Positions 40,995 to 51,500 of a stretch of DNA of 64,000 nucleotides are shown here, one piece after another. A model generated the notes under the pieces. That model was not told the origin of the DNA, made no database searches, and saw only the letters and a program-made list of their open reading frames with translations. Source of the stretch: Hydnum rufescens UP504 (lineage: Eukaryota > Basidiomycota > Agaricomycetes > Cantharellales > Hydnaceae); the NCBI GenBank assembly GCA_014904985.1, contig MU129089.1:62001-126000 (forward strand). Direction: 5' to 3'. Made by a program: the position numbers and the translations under genes. Position 1 is the stretch's first letter. Every line of letters begins with the position of its first letter.

Positions 40995-42092
40995 ATGTCC
41001 CTAGAACGCTGGACCCCAGTTGAACTTAATCTTCGTGATGGTCCCCGTTCCCTCACTCTCCTAGTGCTATATCCGAAACATCGGCGACAGAGGCGTTTGT
41101 GACTGGGATGAACAAGCGCGACAAAGGCCAATGTGTTGTCTGTGGTCATGGTACGATGCTCGGGTGTGATCATGCCCACATCGTCCCCAAAGTGGAGGGC
41201 GCGACTGTGGGTCCATCGCTGTCGCATCTGTTCGGTACTGAGGGAACCTTACACAGTGGGAGGACTTACGCACCAGGCAATTCATTCCTCAGGGAGCTAA
41301 GTCTGTAGAGCATGAGGCGAGGAACGGTGTCCTCTTCTGCAAAGTCCATCGCGCGCTTTTGATAGGTTCGCCTTCTACATCCGCTGGATGCCAGAGGTGC
41401 GTCAACCTCCCTGCATTGTTGCTTATTCCTCTCGAGTCTCAGCATTTTTCATATTTTATTATTATTGTTCTCTAGACGGAACGTTTCGTGCTCATCAATC
41501 AGTCTAAGTTCGCAGACCTACAGCCCTTCCACGGCCGTGCTGTCAGACTCTTTCCAAGCAACCGATGCTTGCCATTCCACAGCGCGTTTCTCATTCATGA
41601 GATGCGCGTCAGGGGATTTTGGCCGTTCGCGGAGGATCCCACGATTCCACTTCCCATCCAATGGCAGTCGTGGATCCACGATGTTCCCAATGACAACCAA
41701 GGCAACGGTGATGACGGCGATGACCACGGTGGCGATGACCACGATAGCGATGACCACGATGGCGGTGATGACGACGGCAATAGCGACCAGAAGCTGAGAC
41801 GTCATGAGGCCAAGAGAATACGTCTCGACCCGGCCCCAAGGATTATTCCCGCCTCGACTCTCAAGCCGCCTCCGGTTCCTACCCTATGGAAACGCTTGCC
41901 GCAGACGCTGACCCTCACCCAACCATAACGTTGACGAATCCGTTCGCGAACCCTGCGGAGCTCGATGGTCTCAAGCGCTCTTTTGCAGAGCAACCGAATT
42001 TCAAAGCGCTGGCTGAATCTTGGAAGGGTACTGGAGAGGAGAATATCAAAAAATGGCAAGATCTTATGGGCGTGAGGGCCGAAGCCAAGTAA
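40995..42092 (+). pseudogene. HNH-nuclease-domain protein, copy 1, degraded
   Basis: Homologous to the copy at 42503. Begins MSLERWTPVELNLRDG, but a one-base change after RDG shifts the frame; the family sequence FPHSPSAISETSATEAFVTG resumes in another frame. CVVCGHGTMLGCDHAHIVPK contains the Cys pair and the first His of an HNH centre. The closing N-H-H of the motif is altered to V-H-R, and a base is missing just after it (41360). It continues RFVLINQSKFADLQPFHGRA, VRLFPSNRCLPFHSAFLIHE, MRVRGFWPFAEDP, an Asp/Gly/His-rich linker with repeated GATGACCACGATGGC-like units (41700-41790), another one-base shift near 41885, then TITLTNPFANPAELDGLKRS and EENIKKWQDL to TAA 42090-42092. At least three lesions. 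Confidence 0.75.
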
Positions 42093-42139
42093 GAGTCGTG
42101 CTGCACTGGTGAATAAATTACTCGTCTTTGTTACCAATA

Positions 42140-42442
42140 CTACATACCGTCTTCTCCTAGATTCCAGCCTGTACTAGTAAACTCATCACTCATCGTAGAA
42201 AATGGCAGCACCACATTGTTATCACTCTGCATATAAATGTATCCCATAGCACGGGCGTGCATGTGCACAGAAAATATCGCCATGGCTGGGATTCCTGACA
42301 TCAAGATACACATCCGCTGCGGCGGGTGTGTGGTACTCATTTTCTATCGCGGTGTCTTATCTGCGGATCCACCTGGGTTTTCACCGCTCATGGGACCAAT
42401 GCTGTCTTCCGAAGCACCCCCCCAGCAACAGATGCAATGACG
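42140..42442 (-). pseudogene. dolichol kinase 3' fragment (unit 1)
   Basis: Reverse-strand remnant between HNH copies 1 and 2. Two blocks match the 3' end of the dolichol kinase copy at 43650-44000: 42150-42310 (CATGTGCACAGAAAATATCGCC and flanks) and 42385-42442 (GGGACCAATGCTGTCTTCCG, CCAGCAACAGATG). The roughly 100 bp between them is replaced by unrelated sequence. Upstream exons are missing because HNH copy 2 begins directly after. Confidence 0.7.
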
Positions 42443-42502
42443 GAGTGGTCTATAGGGGTTTTCAGTCACGTGACCGATCGAAACCTGCACTAGCTCACAA
42501 TC

Positions 42503-43581
42503 ATGTCTCTAGAAAACTGGAGCCCAGTTGCCTTCAACCTTCGCGATGGCTTCCCTTTCACTTACTCCAAAAGTGCCATCTCTGAAATAGCTGCAACAGA
42601 GTGTGTTATCTCTGAGATATCCGCAAAAGAGGTATTTGCCACTAAGGTAAAGCAGCGTGACGGCCACCGGTGCATTGTCTGTGGCCACGCTTCGAGGATC
42701 GGCCCTCACTATGTCCACATCATCCCCAAAGTTGAGGACGATATTGTGTGTTCATCTTAACTGTTGCACCTTATTAGTACTCATTGAAACTTCCGCAGTG
42801 GGAGACCTTGTGTATGGGGCGATTCATTCCCGCGGAAGCTAGGTCCGTAGAGCAGGAGGCAAGGAATGTCATCCTGTTGTGCAAAAATCATCATGCACTT
42901 TTTGACGGATTCGCCTTCTACATCCGGTGGGTGCAGTGGTGCGTTAAACCCCCCCCTGTATTGTGCACTTCATTCCTCTCAAAATTCCCCACTTTTTTAT
43001 CATTATTCTCTAGGTCGAGCGCTTCGTCCTTGTAAATCAATCTAGGATCCCAGACTTACAACCGTTCCATGGTCGTGCTGTCCGGCTCTTTCCCCACAAG
43101 CGATACTCGCCAGTCCATGGTGCCTTTCTCATCCATGAGATGCGGGTCCGGGGGTTTTGGCCCTTCGCTAATGATCCTACACTCTCATTCCCCATCCCAT
43201 GGCAGACATGGATTCAGGATGCTCCTGATGGTGGGCAACCCGTCGGTGATGATGACGAGGCGGGTGATGACAAAGGCAATGGCGACGCCAAGGACAAAGG
43301 AAAACAGCTGCCCACAAATGTTATTCCTGCGTCAACCCCTCGTATTTGAATCTGGCCGGAATGTCCCCGATAATACCCCGATGCATACGCTTTCTGCTAA
43401 CACCGGACCCCGCCAAACCATAACCTTGACAAATCCATTTGCAAACCCTGCGGACCTGGAGGCCCTTAAACGCTCCTTTGCTGAACAACCCAACTTCAAA
43501 GCGGCAGCTGAATCTTGGGAGGGTACTGCAGAGGAGAACATCAAAAAGTGGCACAATCATGGGAGGGGCAATTTCAAGTGA
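42503..43581 (+). pseudogene. HNH-nuclease-domain protein, copy 2, least degraded
   Basis: Exon 1 from 42503: MSLENWSPVAFNLRDGFPFT, ISEIAATECVISEISAKEVF, RCIVCGHASRIGPHYVHIIP, with donor at 42746. Exon 2 (42799-42930): WETLCMGRFIPAEARSVEQE, ARNVILLCKNHHALFDG, FAFYIRW. Exon 3 from 43014: VERFVLVNQSRIPDLQPFHG, RAVRLFPHKR, HGAFLIHEMRVRGFWPFAND. The Cys pair, H of HIIP and N-H-H of KNHHALF form a complete HNH (PF13391-like) centre. An Asp/Gly/Lys linker follows, ending IPASTPRI at a TGA at 43347-43349. One extra base there, compared with copy 3, separates it from the conserved tail (QTITLTNPFANPADLEALKR, AAAESWEGTAEENIKKW, to TGA 43579-43581). The nuclease part may still be expressed as a truncated protein of about 230 residues. 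Confidence 0.75.
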
Positions 43582-43649
43582 AAGTTGTGCTGCATGACCT
43601 GTTCCATGCACAAAACTACCATCATTTATGCCTTTAAAAAGATCTATCA

Positions 43650-45805
43650 CCCTAAGTTCCAGCTAGTACTAGTAAACTTGTAGTAAAAAATGGTAGCACC
43701 GCATTGTCGCTCTGCGTGCTGAATGCCTCCAATGGCGCCGAGGCGCATGTGCACAGAAAATACCGCCATACCTCGGATTCCCGACATCAGGATACTTAAT
43801 CTTCTGAATCACAGAACAGAAGACGACGTACCGAGAAAGGTTCCACGACTGGGCATAATTGAAGCAGTAGGGCACACAAAAATACGGATATAGCGAATGC
43901 AGCACTCCCTTCTATTGTTTTTCCCGACGCGTGGGACCAAGGGTGTCTTCCGAAGCGTTTCCCAGCAACAGATGTCTGCAATCACGGATTTGACTTGTAA
44001 ATCTCTATAGGAACTTTGCCAAGCACTCAGCGACGCATCGCCCACCCCTAGAACAAGAACACCTGTAAAATCCAGTAGTCTCGACGGCTACGAGAACATA
44101 AATGAGCATTCGGACTTTGACAACACAAACGGCCAACCTCTCAAGCCATAGAGGTCCAGCACATCCAGTGAGAAGGTAAAAATGGCTTAGAATCGCCGAC
44201 CCGCTGTCCTTCTCATCCAGAAACTCGCTCAGGAATCGGTGAACCGCCGCGCCGAAGGGATACAGCGCAAAATACCGCACGTATTCTGCGAAAATGAACA
44301 CGGAAAATGCGACGCTGAAGGCCAGGTGAGTAAATGCTGGCTAATATCATTCCCCGTTGAGTAACTATGACGCAATCAAAAGGCAGCCACTCACGTCAAG
44401 CACAATCCCAGGGGTAAACATAATGACGCAAGTGCGTGAAAGCATTTGCGACGTCCATTGACACTGAAAAACGATACTCAACGCTTAGCTGCACCTAATA
44501 AGTCCGTTGCGACATTAGAAAGCCTGCCCTTCCCGTTCCTACTTCATCGTCTTCAGTCCCAGCAGTATTCGATCCGTGAGAAGCTGGCGGATGTAACATC
44601 CGATGACGTCCACCGCTCACTAACTGGCTGTTCCACCAGACAATGCTGAAAAGCGCCATCCAAAACCAATATGCAATCAATCCTGGCCGGCTCCCAGGTG
44701 ATCTGCCCTCTGCTAGCCAGAAAATCATCCATAGCCATGGATTGCGGCCCTCGAGACACCACTGCGTCCACGTCCCAATTACGGCGCCTACGATTAATAA
44801 AACGCCAAGGTAGAATCCACTCGCTAAAGCTCGCCGCTGAAACTCCCTCTGTTCTGGATATTTCAGCCTCCGGGACGGTTTCTGGGCGATATTACGAGAC
44901 AACACGAGGAGCGGGGATAAGAGGAAACCAACAAGTATTGCCCCGGTATCAACGCCAGTTGGAACATGAGCAGTGGTCCTGGGACTCTAAAAGTCTTCAC
45001 GAATGGCGTAGTTTGGGGCCATATCTGCACGTACACCAACTGTCAAATTCCAATAGGATTAGAGGCTCTAGCGGTTTCATACTCGAAATCTGGTAATGTT
45101 CACGGTCTCGATGAAGAGAGCAGTTGCCCCTTGAGCCACAATACCCACCTCTCCCAGAGTGAAGCCTCCACGAGCGAGGCGAATAAGCAGGTAGAAAGTG
45201 AATTGATAGCACGTCGATATAACACAAACATCAAAATTTGACGAGTCTGAGAGTATATGGGTAGTGACTGGAACGCTCCTTCAGGAAACAAGAAGAACGA
45301 ACCAGGCCAAAAGATCCGGGAGGTCAACATACGTATGTCCGAAAGAACGAAATACGATCAACGCGAGCGTCGTGGAACACATTAGAGCACAATAAAAGAG
45401 TGTTCTCCGAGCTTCGCTTTGAGGGAGCGCGTCACTGATGCCGGCATTGGCAAAGAATCTTTGTCGGAAACTTGATACTATGAGGTGTAGAAGAAGTACA
45501 AAAGAGCACAGAGTTGTGAGTTGGACAAGGGCGCGCCGTGAATGCACCAAAGCAATCAGGGCAGAGGAGTAAGATTCGAGGTGTACGGCGGCTCAACCAG
45601 CCAAGAAGGGGATCGATAAGGCAACGCCTGGGATGACAAGATTGTTGTCTGATACAGCACGCTTGCGGCAAGACCTGGACCGATAAGGAGGGCCGTCAGG
45701 TAACCATCATCAAGATTGTACCTTTTATGCCGCATCAATGAAAAGAAAAAAATTACAGGAAACATCTACGTACCGGTAGTTCCGCGAATCGGTCATGAAT
45801 ACCCA
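43650..45805 (-). pseudogene. dolichol kinase copy A (unit 2), 5'-truncated and frameshifted
   Basis: SEC59-type dolichol kinase (CTP-dependent, ER membrane, last step of dolichyl phosphate supply). Exons in order: NLDDGYLTALLIGPGLAASV, SSFRQRFFANAGISDALPQS, YQFTLYLLIRLARGGFTLGE, VGIVAQGATALF, IWPQTTPFVKTFRVPGPLL, RRLKYPEQREFQRRALASGF, VIGTWTQWCLEGRNPWLWMI, GSRPGLIAYWFWMALFSIVW, FIFAEYVRYFALYPFGAAVH, RFLSEFLDEKDSGSAILSHF and SGKTIEGSAAFAISVFLCAL. The kinase-type FTGVLVLGVGDA and SGKTIEGSAAF motifs are present. Lesions: all 5' exons beyond about 45805 are missing (homology to copies B and C stops at TCATGAATACC), and a one-base deletion near 44940 (GATACCGGGGCAATA) breaks the frame after LALIPG. 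Confidence 0.8.
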
Positions 45806-45837
45806 TGCCAGTGTTTCCAATAACTGCAACTATCTTC

Positions 45838-46406
45838 TCACTCGGGGTCGTGGCGAGTGGACATGAGTCGATCATTAATTGATATGTGAGGCGGAAGGAC
45901 GCGGTACAGTGCCAATCGCTCTACAGACCAGAAATGCTGTTCGGGGCGGGGTTGGACATCTGGGTAGAGCCAACTAAAGCAGATGGTCTTGAGCATTAAA
46001 CGGTGGTGCACGCATCGTAATATGTTTGTCACGATTGCATTATCTCAACGTGCCTACCTAGGTCTGCATCTCAAACGTGGGGTGTATTTCTTTTGTACAA
46101 AGAGTGCGATGAGCCTCTGAATACAAGTTTTGATAAATCCTTCTCTTTTCCAGCATGCCGTGAGTCAACCATTCCCGAAATCGCCATCGGAAGCTGCATG
46201 GGCTCGTGGAATGAGCAAATATTCGGGTATTCGGACACAGCTTGAGATGTAGGCCGCCATGCAGTGGCAGATATGCAGTCACGCCCTTGGCGGGCTAGCA
46301 AAACGTCACGTTCAAGAGTAACTTCAGCGAATCCAGAAATCTGGCGCACTGGCACCTGTGGGAAGTTGATACTCATAACACCTTGAACTCCCAAGGGGCA
46401 AGGCAA
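45838..46406 (-). CDS. possible small hypothetical gene
   Basis: Two frames on this strand could be exons of one gene: 46406-46071 (MPCPLGVQGVMSINFPQVPV, then RQISGFAEVTLERDVLLARQ) and 46032-45838 (PEQHFWSVERLALYRVLPPH, stop 45838). They are divergent from the NDUFAF7 gene. No family is recognised, and an alternative frame at 46282-46058 is equally open. Coding status is doubtful. Confidence 0.25.
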
Positions 46407-46680
46407 GCTAAGGACCTCCAGGATGACGCAAGTGCATAAAATTCCATTCCATGTTTGTTCAATCCTCAGAGTAGTATTTTGAGTAAGAGATGACGAAGTC
46501 GCTCGAGCCCAAGTGGTATTTCCAAGGCTTTAAATTGCTACCACCAAGGGTCGCTGGACAACAAACCACTTCCAGCGTTACTGATGCGCGCATCAAACCG
46601 CATCGCTGCCACAGCGATGCGGATCCGTATCCGTCTGATGCGCAAATATCCGGGCCCGCCGCCAACGTACGATTGTATGA

Positions 46681-48522
46681 ATGAGAGCCACAGCGAGGGC
46701 AAACTTCTTTCTTCATGTCACCCGGCAACCTGTTCTTGCACAGGGTGGAGGAATGTTGACACTTCCTTGGGAGAGACGCTCATTTACTCGGGCTGGCCCA
46801 GGGCCGCTTGATTTTGATACTACACATTCCAACAAATTTGGGCCAACTGCACTAGAAAAAATATTGGTGGATTCGATCAAGGTATGTCTCGCTTCCAACT
46901 AATTTCCTGGGCTTATGTATCTACCTTAGGCGACAGGGCCTCTGCAGGTTTCTCGATACATGCAAATGTGTCTATCGCATCCTACAGAAGGCTACTACAT
47001 GAAAGGCCATGTGTTTGGGGCGCGAGGGGATTTTGTGACCAGTCCAGAAATTAGCCAAGTCTTTGGGGAGGTATCGTATTATTACCATATCTGCAGTGGC
47101 CCGAAATCTGACAACCTAACGATATATATCTGAGCTTGTAGCTCTTTGGTTGCTTTCTCGCTGGATGGAAGACTCCAGGGCCCTGCCGGTTCGACTCATT
47201 GAGCTTGGACCTGGTCGCGGCTCTCTTATGGAAGATATCTTGAGGGTATGGGCTACTCTTTATCTTTAAATCTTCCGCGTGTCTTGACAAGCCCCAAGAC
47301 CTTCGACCGATTTCCGACAATTCGCAATTCGCACCTCTCTGTTCATCTCATAGAGAATAGCGAAAACCTGAAGAATGTTCAGAAGGCTAAGCTCGAGCCT
47401 TTCTCTCGAAAGAATGGAGATCGAATTTCCATCCAATGGCATCATCACATTCAGGACATACGAGGTATTCCTCTTAGGAATCCATGTGTTCGAGATATTT
47501 TTCACCATTTCTTAAGCAGATAAGACTCCCATGTACACAATGGTACTTGCACACGAATTTTTTGACGCCATGCCAATACATATCTTGGAGGTAGGCTCGC
47601 GTCTGCATCCCTATAGCATTTTTTGAGCATAGAGATTTTCAAACAGAGAACGGCGCATGATTTCAAAGAAGTGCTTATAGGGACAGCACAAAGAAAAATA
47701 TCACGTCAGTCTTCAATTGCGTACAGACGCACGGTGACTTAATGAAAGAATGGTCTCCAGTTCATCGTCCACCCCGAATTCTTCCTTCAATTCGTTCTCT
47801 CCGACACTTCGACACCCACCGCCACTCTTCTAGCCTCTTCTTCGTCCCGATTCTCCAACGTCCCCTTTGGCAGTCGTCTCGAGATATCCCCAACATCATG
47901 GACCATCGCTCGAGCTGTAGCTGAACTGATAAAATATGGAGGTGCGGGACTGGTCATCGACTATGGAGATGACCATGTCTTCGGATCATCATTTCGAGTG
48001 AATAGAATTTGGTCTACGCTCCAAGTCTCGCACCAATTTTTATTTTATTTTATTTTATTCTAATTTTACACAGGGGTTCCGGAAGCACCAAATCGTAGAT
48101 GTTTTCGACCAGCCTGGGCATTCCGACCTCACAGCCAACGTCGACTTTGCGTATCTGAAAGAAGCCATTGGTCCCGTCGGTCTGTCCACCGATTTAATAA
48201 ACCTATCTGTACTGCGAAGGCATCTGATCCGTGGTTGGCTCTACCAGCGCGTCCTCTGGGTCCTATAAGCCAGCGTGACTTCTTGCATAGGATGGGGCTA
48301 GAACCTCGAGTCCAAGCTCTTATGTCTGCCGCACCTGATGATGTTAGGAGAAGGGAAATCTCACAGGCCGCACAACGATTAGTGGATCCAACGGGGATGG
48401 GAAACAGTATAAAATACTGGGCATCGTGCGATGGGAGAATGGAGTGCCCAATAGCTGATGACTCACGGATTCAAAACGAGATTTACCCATTCTTCACTAG
48501 AGAGTCGGGAATAGCACTCTGA
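46681..48522 (+). CDS. NDUFAF7: NDUFAF7/MidA-family protein arginine methyltransferase
   Basis: Mitochondrial complex I assembly methyltransferase (SAM-dependent). The start at 46681 gives MRATARANFFLHVTRQPVLA, a basic amphipathic presequence. Then FGPTALEKILVDSIK, ATGPLQVSRYMQMCLSHPTE, GYYMKGHVFGARGDFVTSPE, ISQVFGE, ALWLLSRWM and the SAM-binding RLIELGPGRGSLMEDILR. HLIENSENLKNVQKAKLE, MVLAHEFFDAMPIHILE, GSRLEISPTSWTIARAVAEL, GAGLVIDYGDDHVFGSSF, FRKHQIVDVFDQPGHSDLTA, NVDFAYLKEAI, GPISQRDFLHRMGLEPRVQA and AQRLVDPTGMG follow. After this the family ending (KQYKILGIV) is found in another frame, where it would stop at 48456-48458. The frame in use runs on to 48522. So the last 20 or so residues are altered by a one-base deletion near 48405, probably tolerable. 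One intron (about 48002-48073) has a TTTTA microsatellite. Confidence 0.85.
48036..48062. repeat. (TTTTA)n microsatellite in an NDUFAF7 intron
   Basis: Roughly five tandem TTTTA units at 48036-48062, inside the intron ending CACAG just before GGGTTCCGG. It lengthens the pyrimidine-rich tract upstream of the acceptor. Confidence 0.7.
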
Positions 48523-48567
48523 ACCCCAAGAACGGTGGATTGATTGTCTAGAAATACAATACAGTAG

Positions 48568-51500
48568 CTATCGCTTTTCCCTAACGAAGAAGTGCAGAAC
48601 GATGTAACTAGCGGCTAGAGTCAACACAAAGAGGATTCCAAGCAATGCGATGTCTGGGAACCAAAAGGCCTGTGGGAGAAGCGTTAAGCCTTCCATGCAA
48701 TGAGGACTGTAGGGCACAGACGCACCTGTGCGCGGAGCCCGAACATAGACAAGATTGTGGCCGCCGGAACATCCAGCTCCACCCCGTACTTGATGGATAT
48801 CAGGATTAGCTATCCGCCACAGGCACGACAATGAACGCACCTTGGTCTCCTTCAGCTGCAAGTATCTTAGCTCATTGACAGCTAGGGCCTCGAAGGCCGC
48901 GTGATAGAATGAAATATTGTGCACCCAACGCACAGCGACAGATACAGTATCGCGATTGATTAGCAGTCCAGCAAACAGCAGACTGGAACGCAGCGATAAT
49001 TAGAATGGTCTCATCATTGGGGGGGGGAGTTCCTCGCTCACTTGAACAGCATAATGAGAGTCCCCATCCAATGTACCGACACTGGTGTCGGCGAACGCAA
49101 CAGAGATGAAGAATACCAAGCCTGCAGTGGTCAAATTGAACAGGACGAGTGTCAATTGGAACTTCCAGAATGCTGCCACGGTGGGCACAAGGCCTATCAG
49201 GCTGTAGATAATTCCTCCAAACACCAGCGGGGGTACTACTCGCAACGGCATAATATCAAAAAGCACCTGAAGTGGAGACGAGGATCAAGCAGATTTTCAG
49301 AACAATAAAAAAATTTTTACGCACTTTGGATGCGAAGTAGGTGAATGATGAATAATAGCCATTGGCCCTGTACATAACCATCAGTGATGTCACTTCGGTG
49401 AATGCTGGAACAATCAAGCGGTCGGACATACCGTTCGCGAATAAACAACACTCGTTCATTGGCGAACAAGCTAAGGCTGGAGAGACACGAAAATCCGAAA
49501 AGAGCTAAGGTGAAAAAGAAGACACCTATATTAATCCACACAGTTCAATATGCTTCCATATCAATTTGATCGAACACGATAGGAGCCTCACCTAGACGAT
49601 TCTGGAAGCCGGGTATATCGTTCCTAGGAGTTCAAGTCAAAACTAGAGCAAACCCATAGATGCTCACGCTCACGTAACGTTCTGGAACAGGAATCCGCAG
49701 ATCACTGTACACCGTATCAGGATATGTGGCTCAATACTGGTTATTTCAGACGTACCGGCTATAGCAATGGAAGAAATATAGTGCGCGGACAACAGTGCCG
49801 GATTTCGGTACAGATTTTTGAATGCCCGGCCACTGAGTATTCGAAATTGTGTGGCATAACTAGCGCGTCGCCGCCCCCGAAGGTTCGAACTTTCCTCTGT
49901 GATATCACGCGTCTGAGTTGCCTCCGGCTCTCCGGTGTGTTCAGGGCGCTGCTTGATGACGTTGATGTCCTCTCGAATGGCGCTGGCGATGTCGCTATCG
50001 TAGTATGCTTGAACGAGGGCTGCTAACTGTGGTGACATTGTAGAACCTCCGTTGCCCTTTGTTGAGCCCGATGAAATTGCGTCTAAGAGTTGCGAAGTCT
50101 TGCGCTTGATGTAGTTGCCTGCACCATTTCCAACATTCTTGGTTACGGCAGATATTGAGTCTGCAATAGAACTGGGACGCGTACGCGATCGCGGCACGTC
50201 CAAATCTGCATTCACTTGACTGTGACTGGAACCCGAGGGATGAGAAGGCGTTTGGGAAGAGGACGTTCGCGGGAGAGCCTGTTCTTCATCTACGAAGTGG
50301 CGCCCATCATCCGACACTTCTCTCTCGGAGTGGGGTTCCTGAAGGCCCAGGCGACGTTGTCTCTATCTGCATCGTGAGATCGACTAACAAACAAATCATA
50401 AGGCTACCAAAATTGTGCATCCAGAAGAGCACTTACTCAAGAAATCTGCAATATTGAATCCTGGAGGACAGGGATGCCCAATCCGCACAAAGTAATCGTG
50501 ACACTTCGACACTTCACCGGAGTAGATTAATTTTCCCTTCGCCAGGAGGACCAAATGATCAAACATGGCTACGATATTACTGCGCGGCTGATGAATAGTG
50601 AATACAACAGTGCGATTGTAGTCCCGCGCCAAAGACACGAGGCTTTCCACAACGTTGTGCGCATTAAACGAATCCAGCCCTTGAAGGAAAATAGAGGTCT
50701 GATCAGCAAGCACGTGGACAAAGATTAACATGAATCATACCACTGGTGGGCTCGTCCAAGAATAAGATAGATGGACTAGTCACTAGTTCACAAGCAATCG
50801 ATACTCGTCGCTTCTCCCCGCCGGATATTGATCGTTTGCCTGAAGAGGAATACGTTAGGCTTTAAAATCCATTGGGTGGAGCCACTCACCGGTATCCCCA
50901 ATTCTTGAATCCTTTATCCCCAAGATTCCCAACTCGTGCATCGTCTCCAACGTCCTGAACTTCTTTGCTTCGAAACTCATGTCCCTCGGTAACCTCAGAA
51001 GCGCGGAGTACAGCACCGTCTCGTATACCGTCAAGGTGCTCATGAGCGTATCTTCTTGATCGACGAAACCCATCACCTTTCGGAATGCACCATCCTCGAC
51101 ATATCGACCATTGACGAACGTGTCCCCAGAGACGATGCCCCGTTTCTGCTTTCGGGCTAATATGTCTAATAAAGTGGATTTTCCTGCACCCGATGCACCC
51201 ATAATTGCCATTACTTGACCAGGTTTGATGTGGCCTGTTATTCCATCCAAAATGACGCGATCCCCGATACTGTAGAACAAATCAGAGAAACGAAGAGAAG
51301 CTTGTACGTGGTCAGTCATCAATCGGGATGTCTCATCTGCTGGCAGGCGAATGCGGCCAAATCCTTCAGGATGAGAATGAGTACGACCGATGTACCAAAG
51401 CGCTGTAGAAGGAACAGGAATCAGCGACAAAGCTAGGCTAGGATATGCAGAGAACTCACAAGCAGAGGCTATGATAAAAATGAGGCCTGCCCCAGCAGCA

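Noticed and set aside
41690..41800. Direct repeats suggestive of a CRISPR or minisatellite array
   Set aside because: The 15-bp-like units encode an in-frame Asp/Gly/His linker of the HNH protein; there are no regular spacers.
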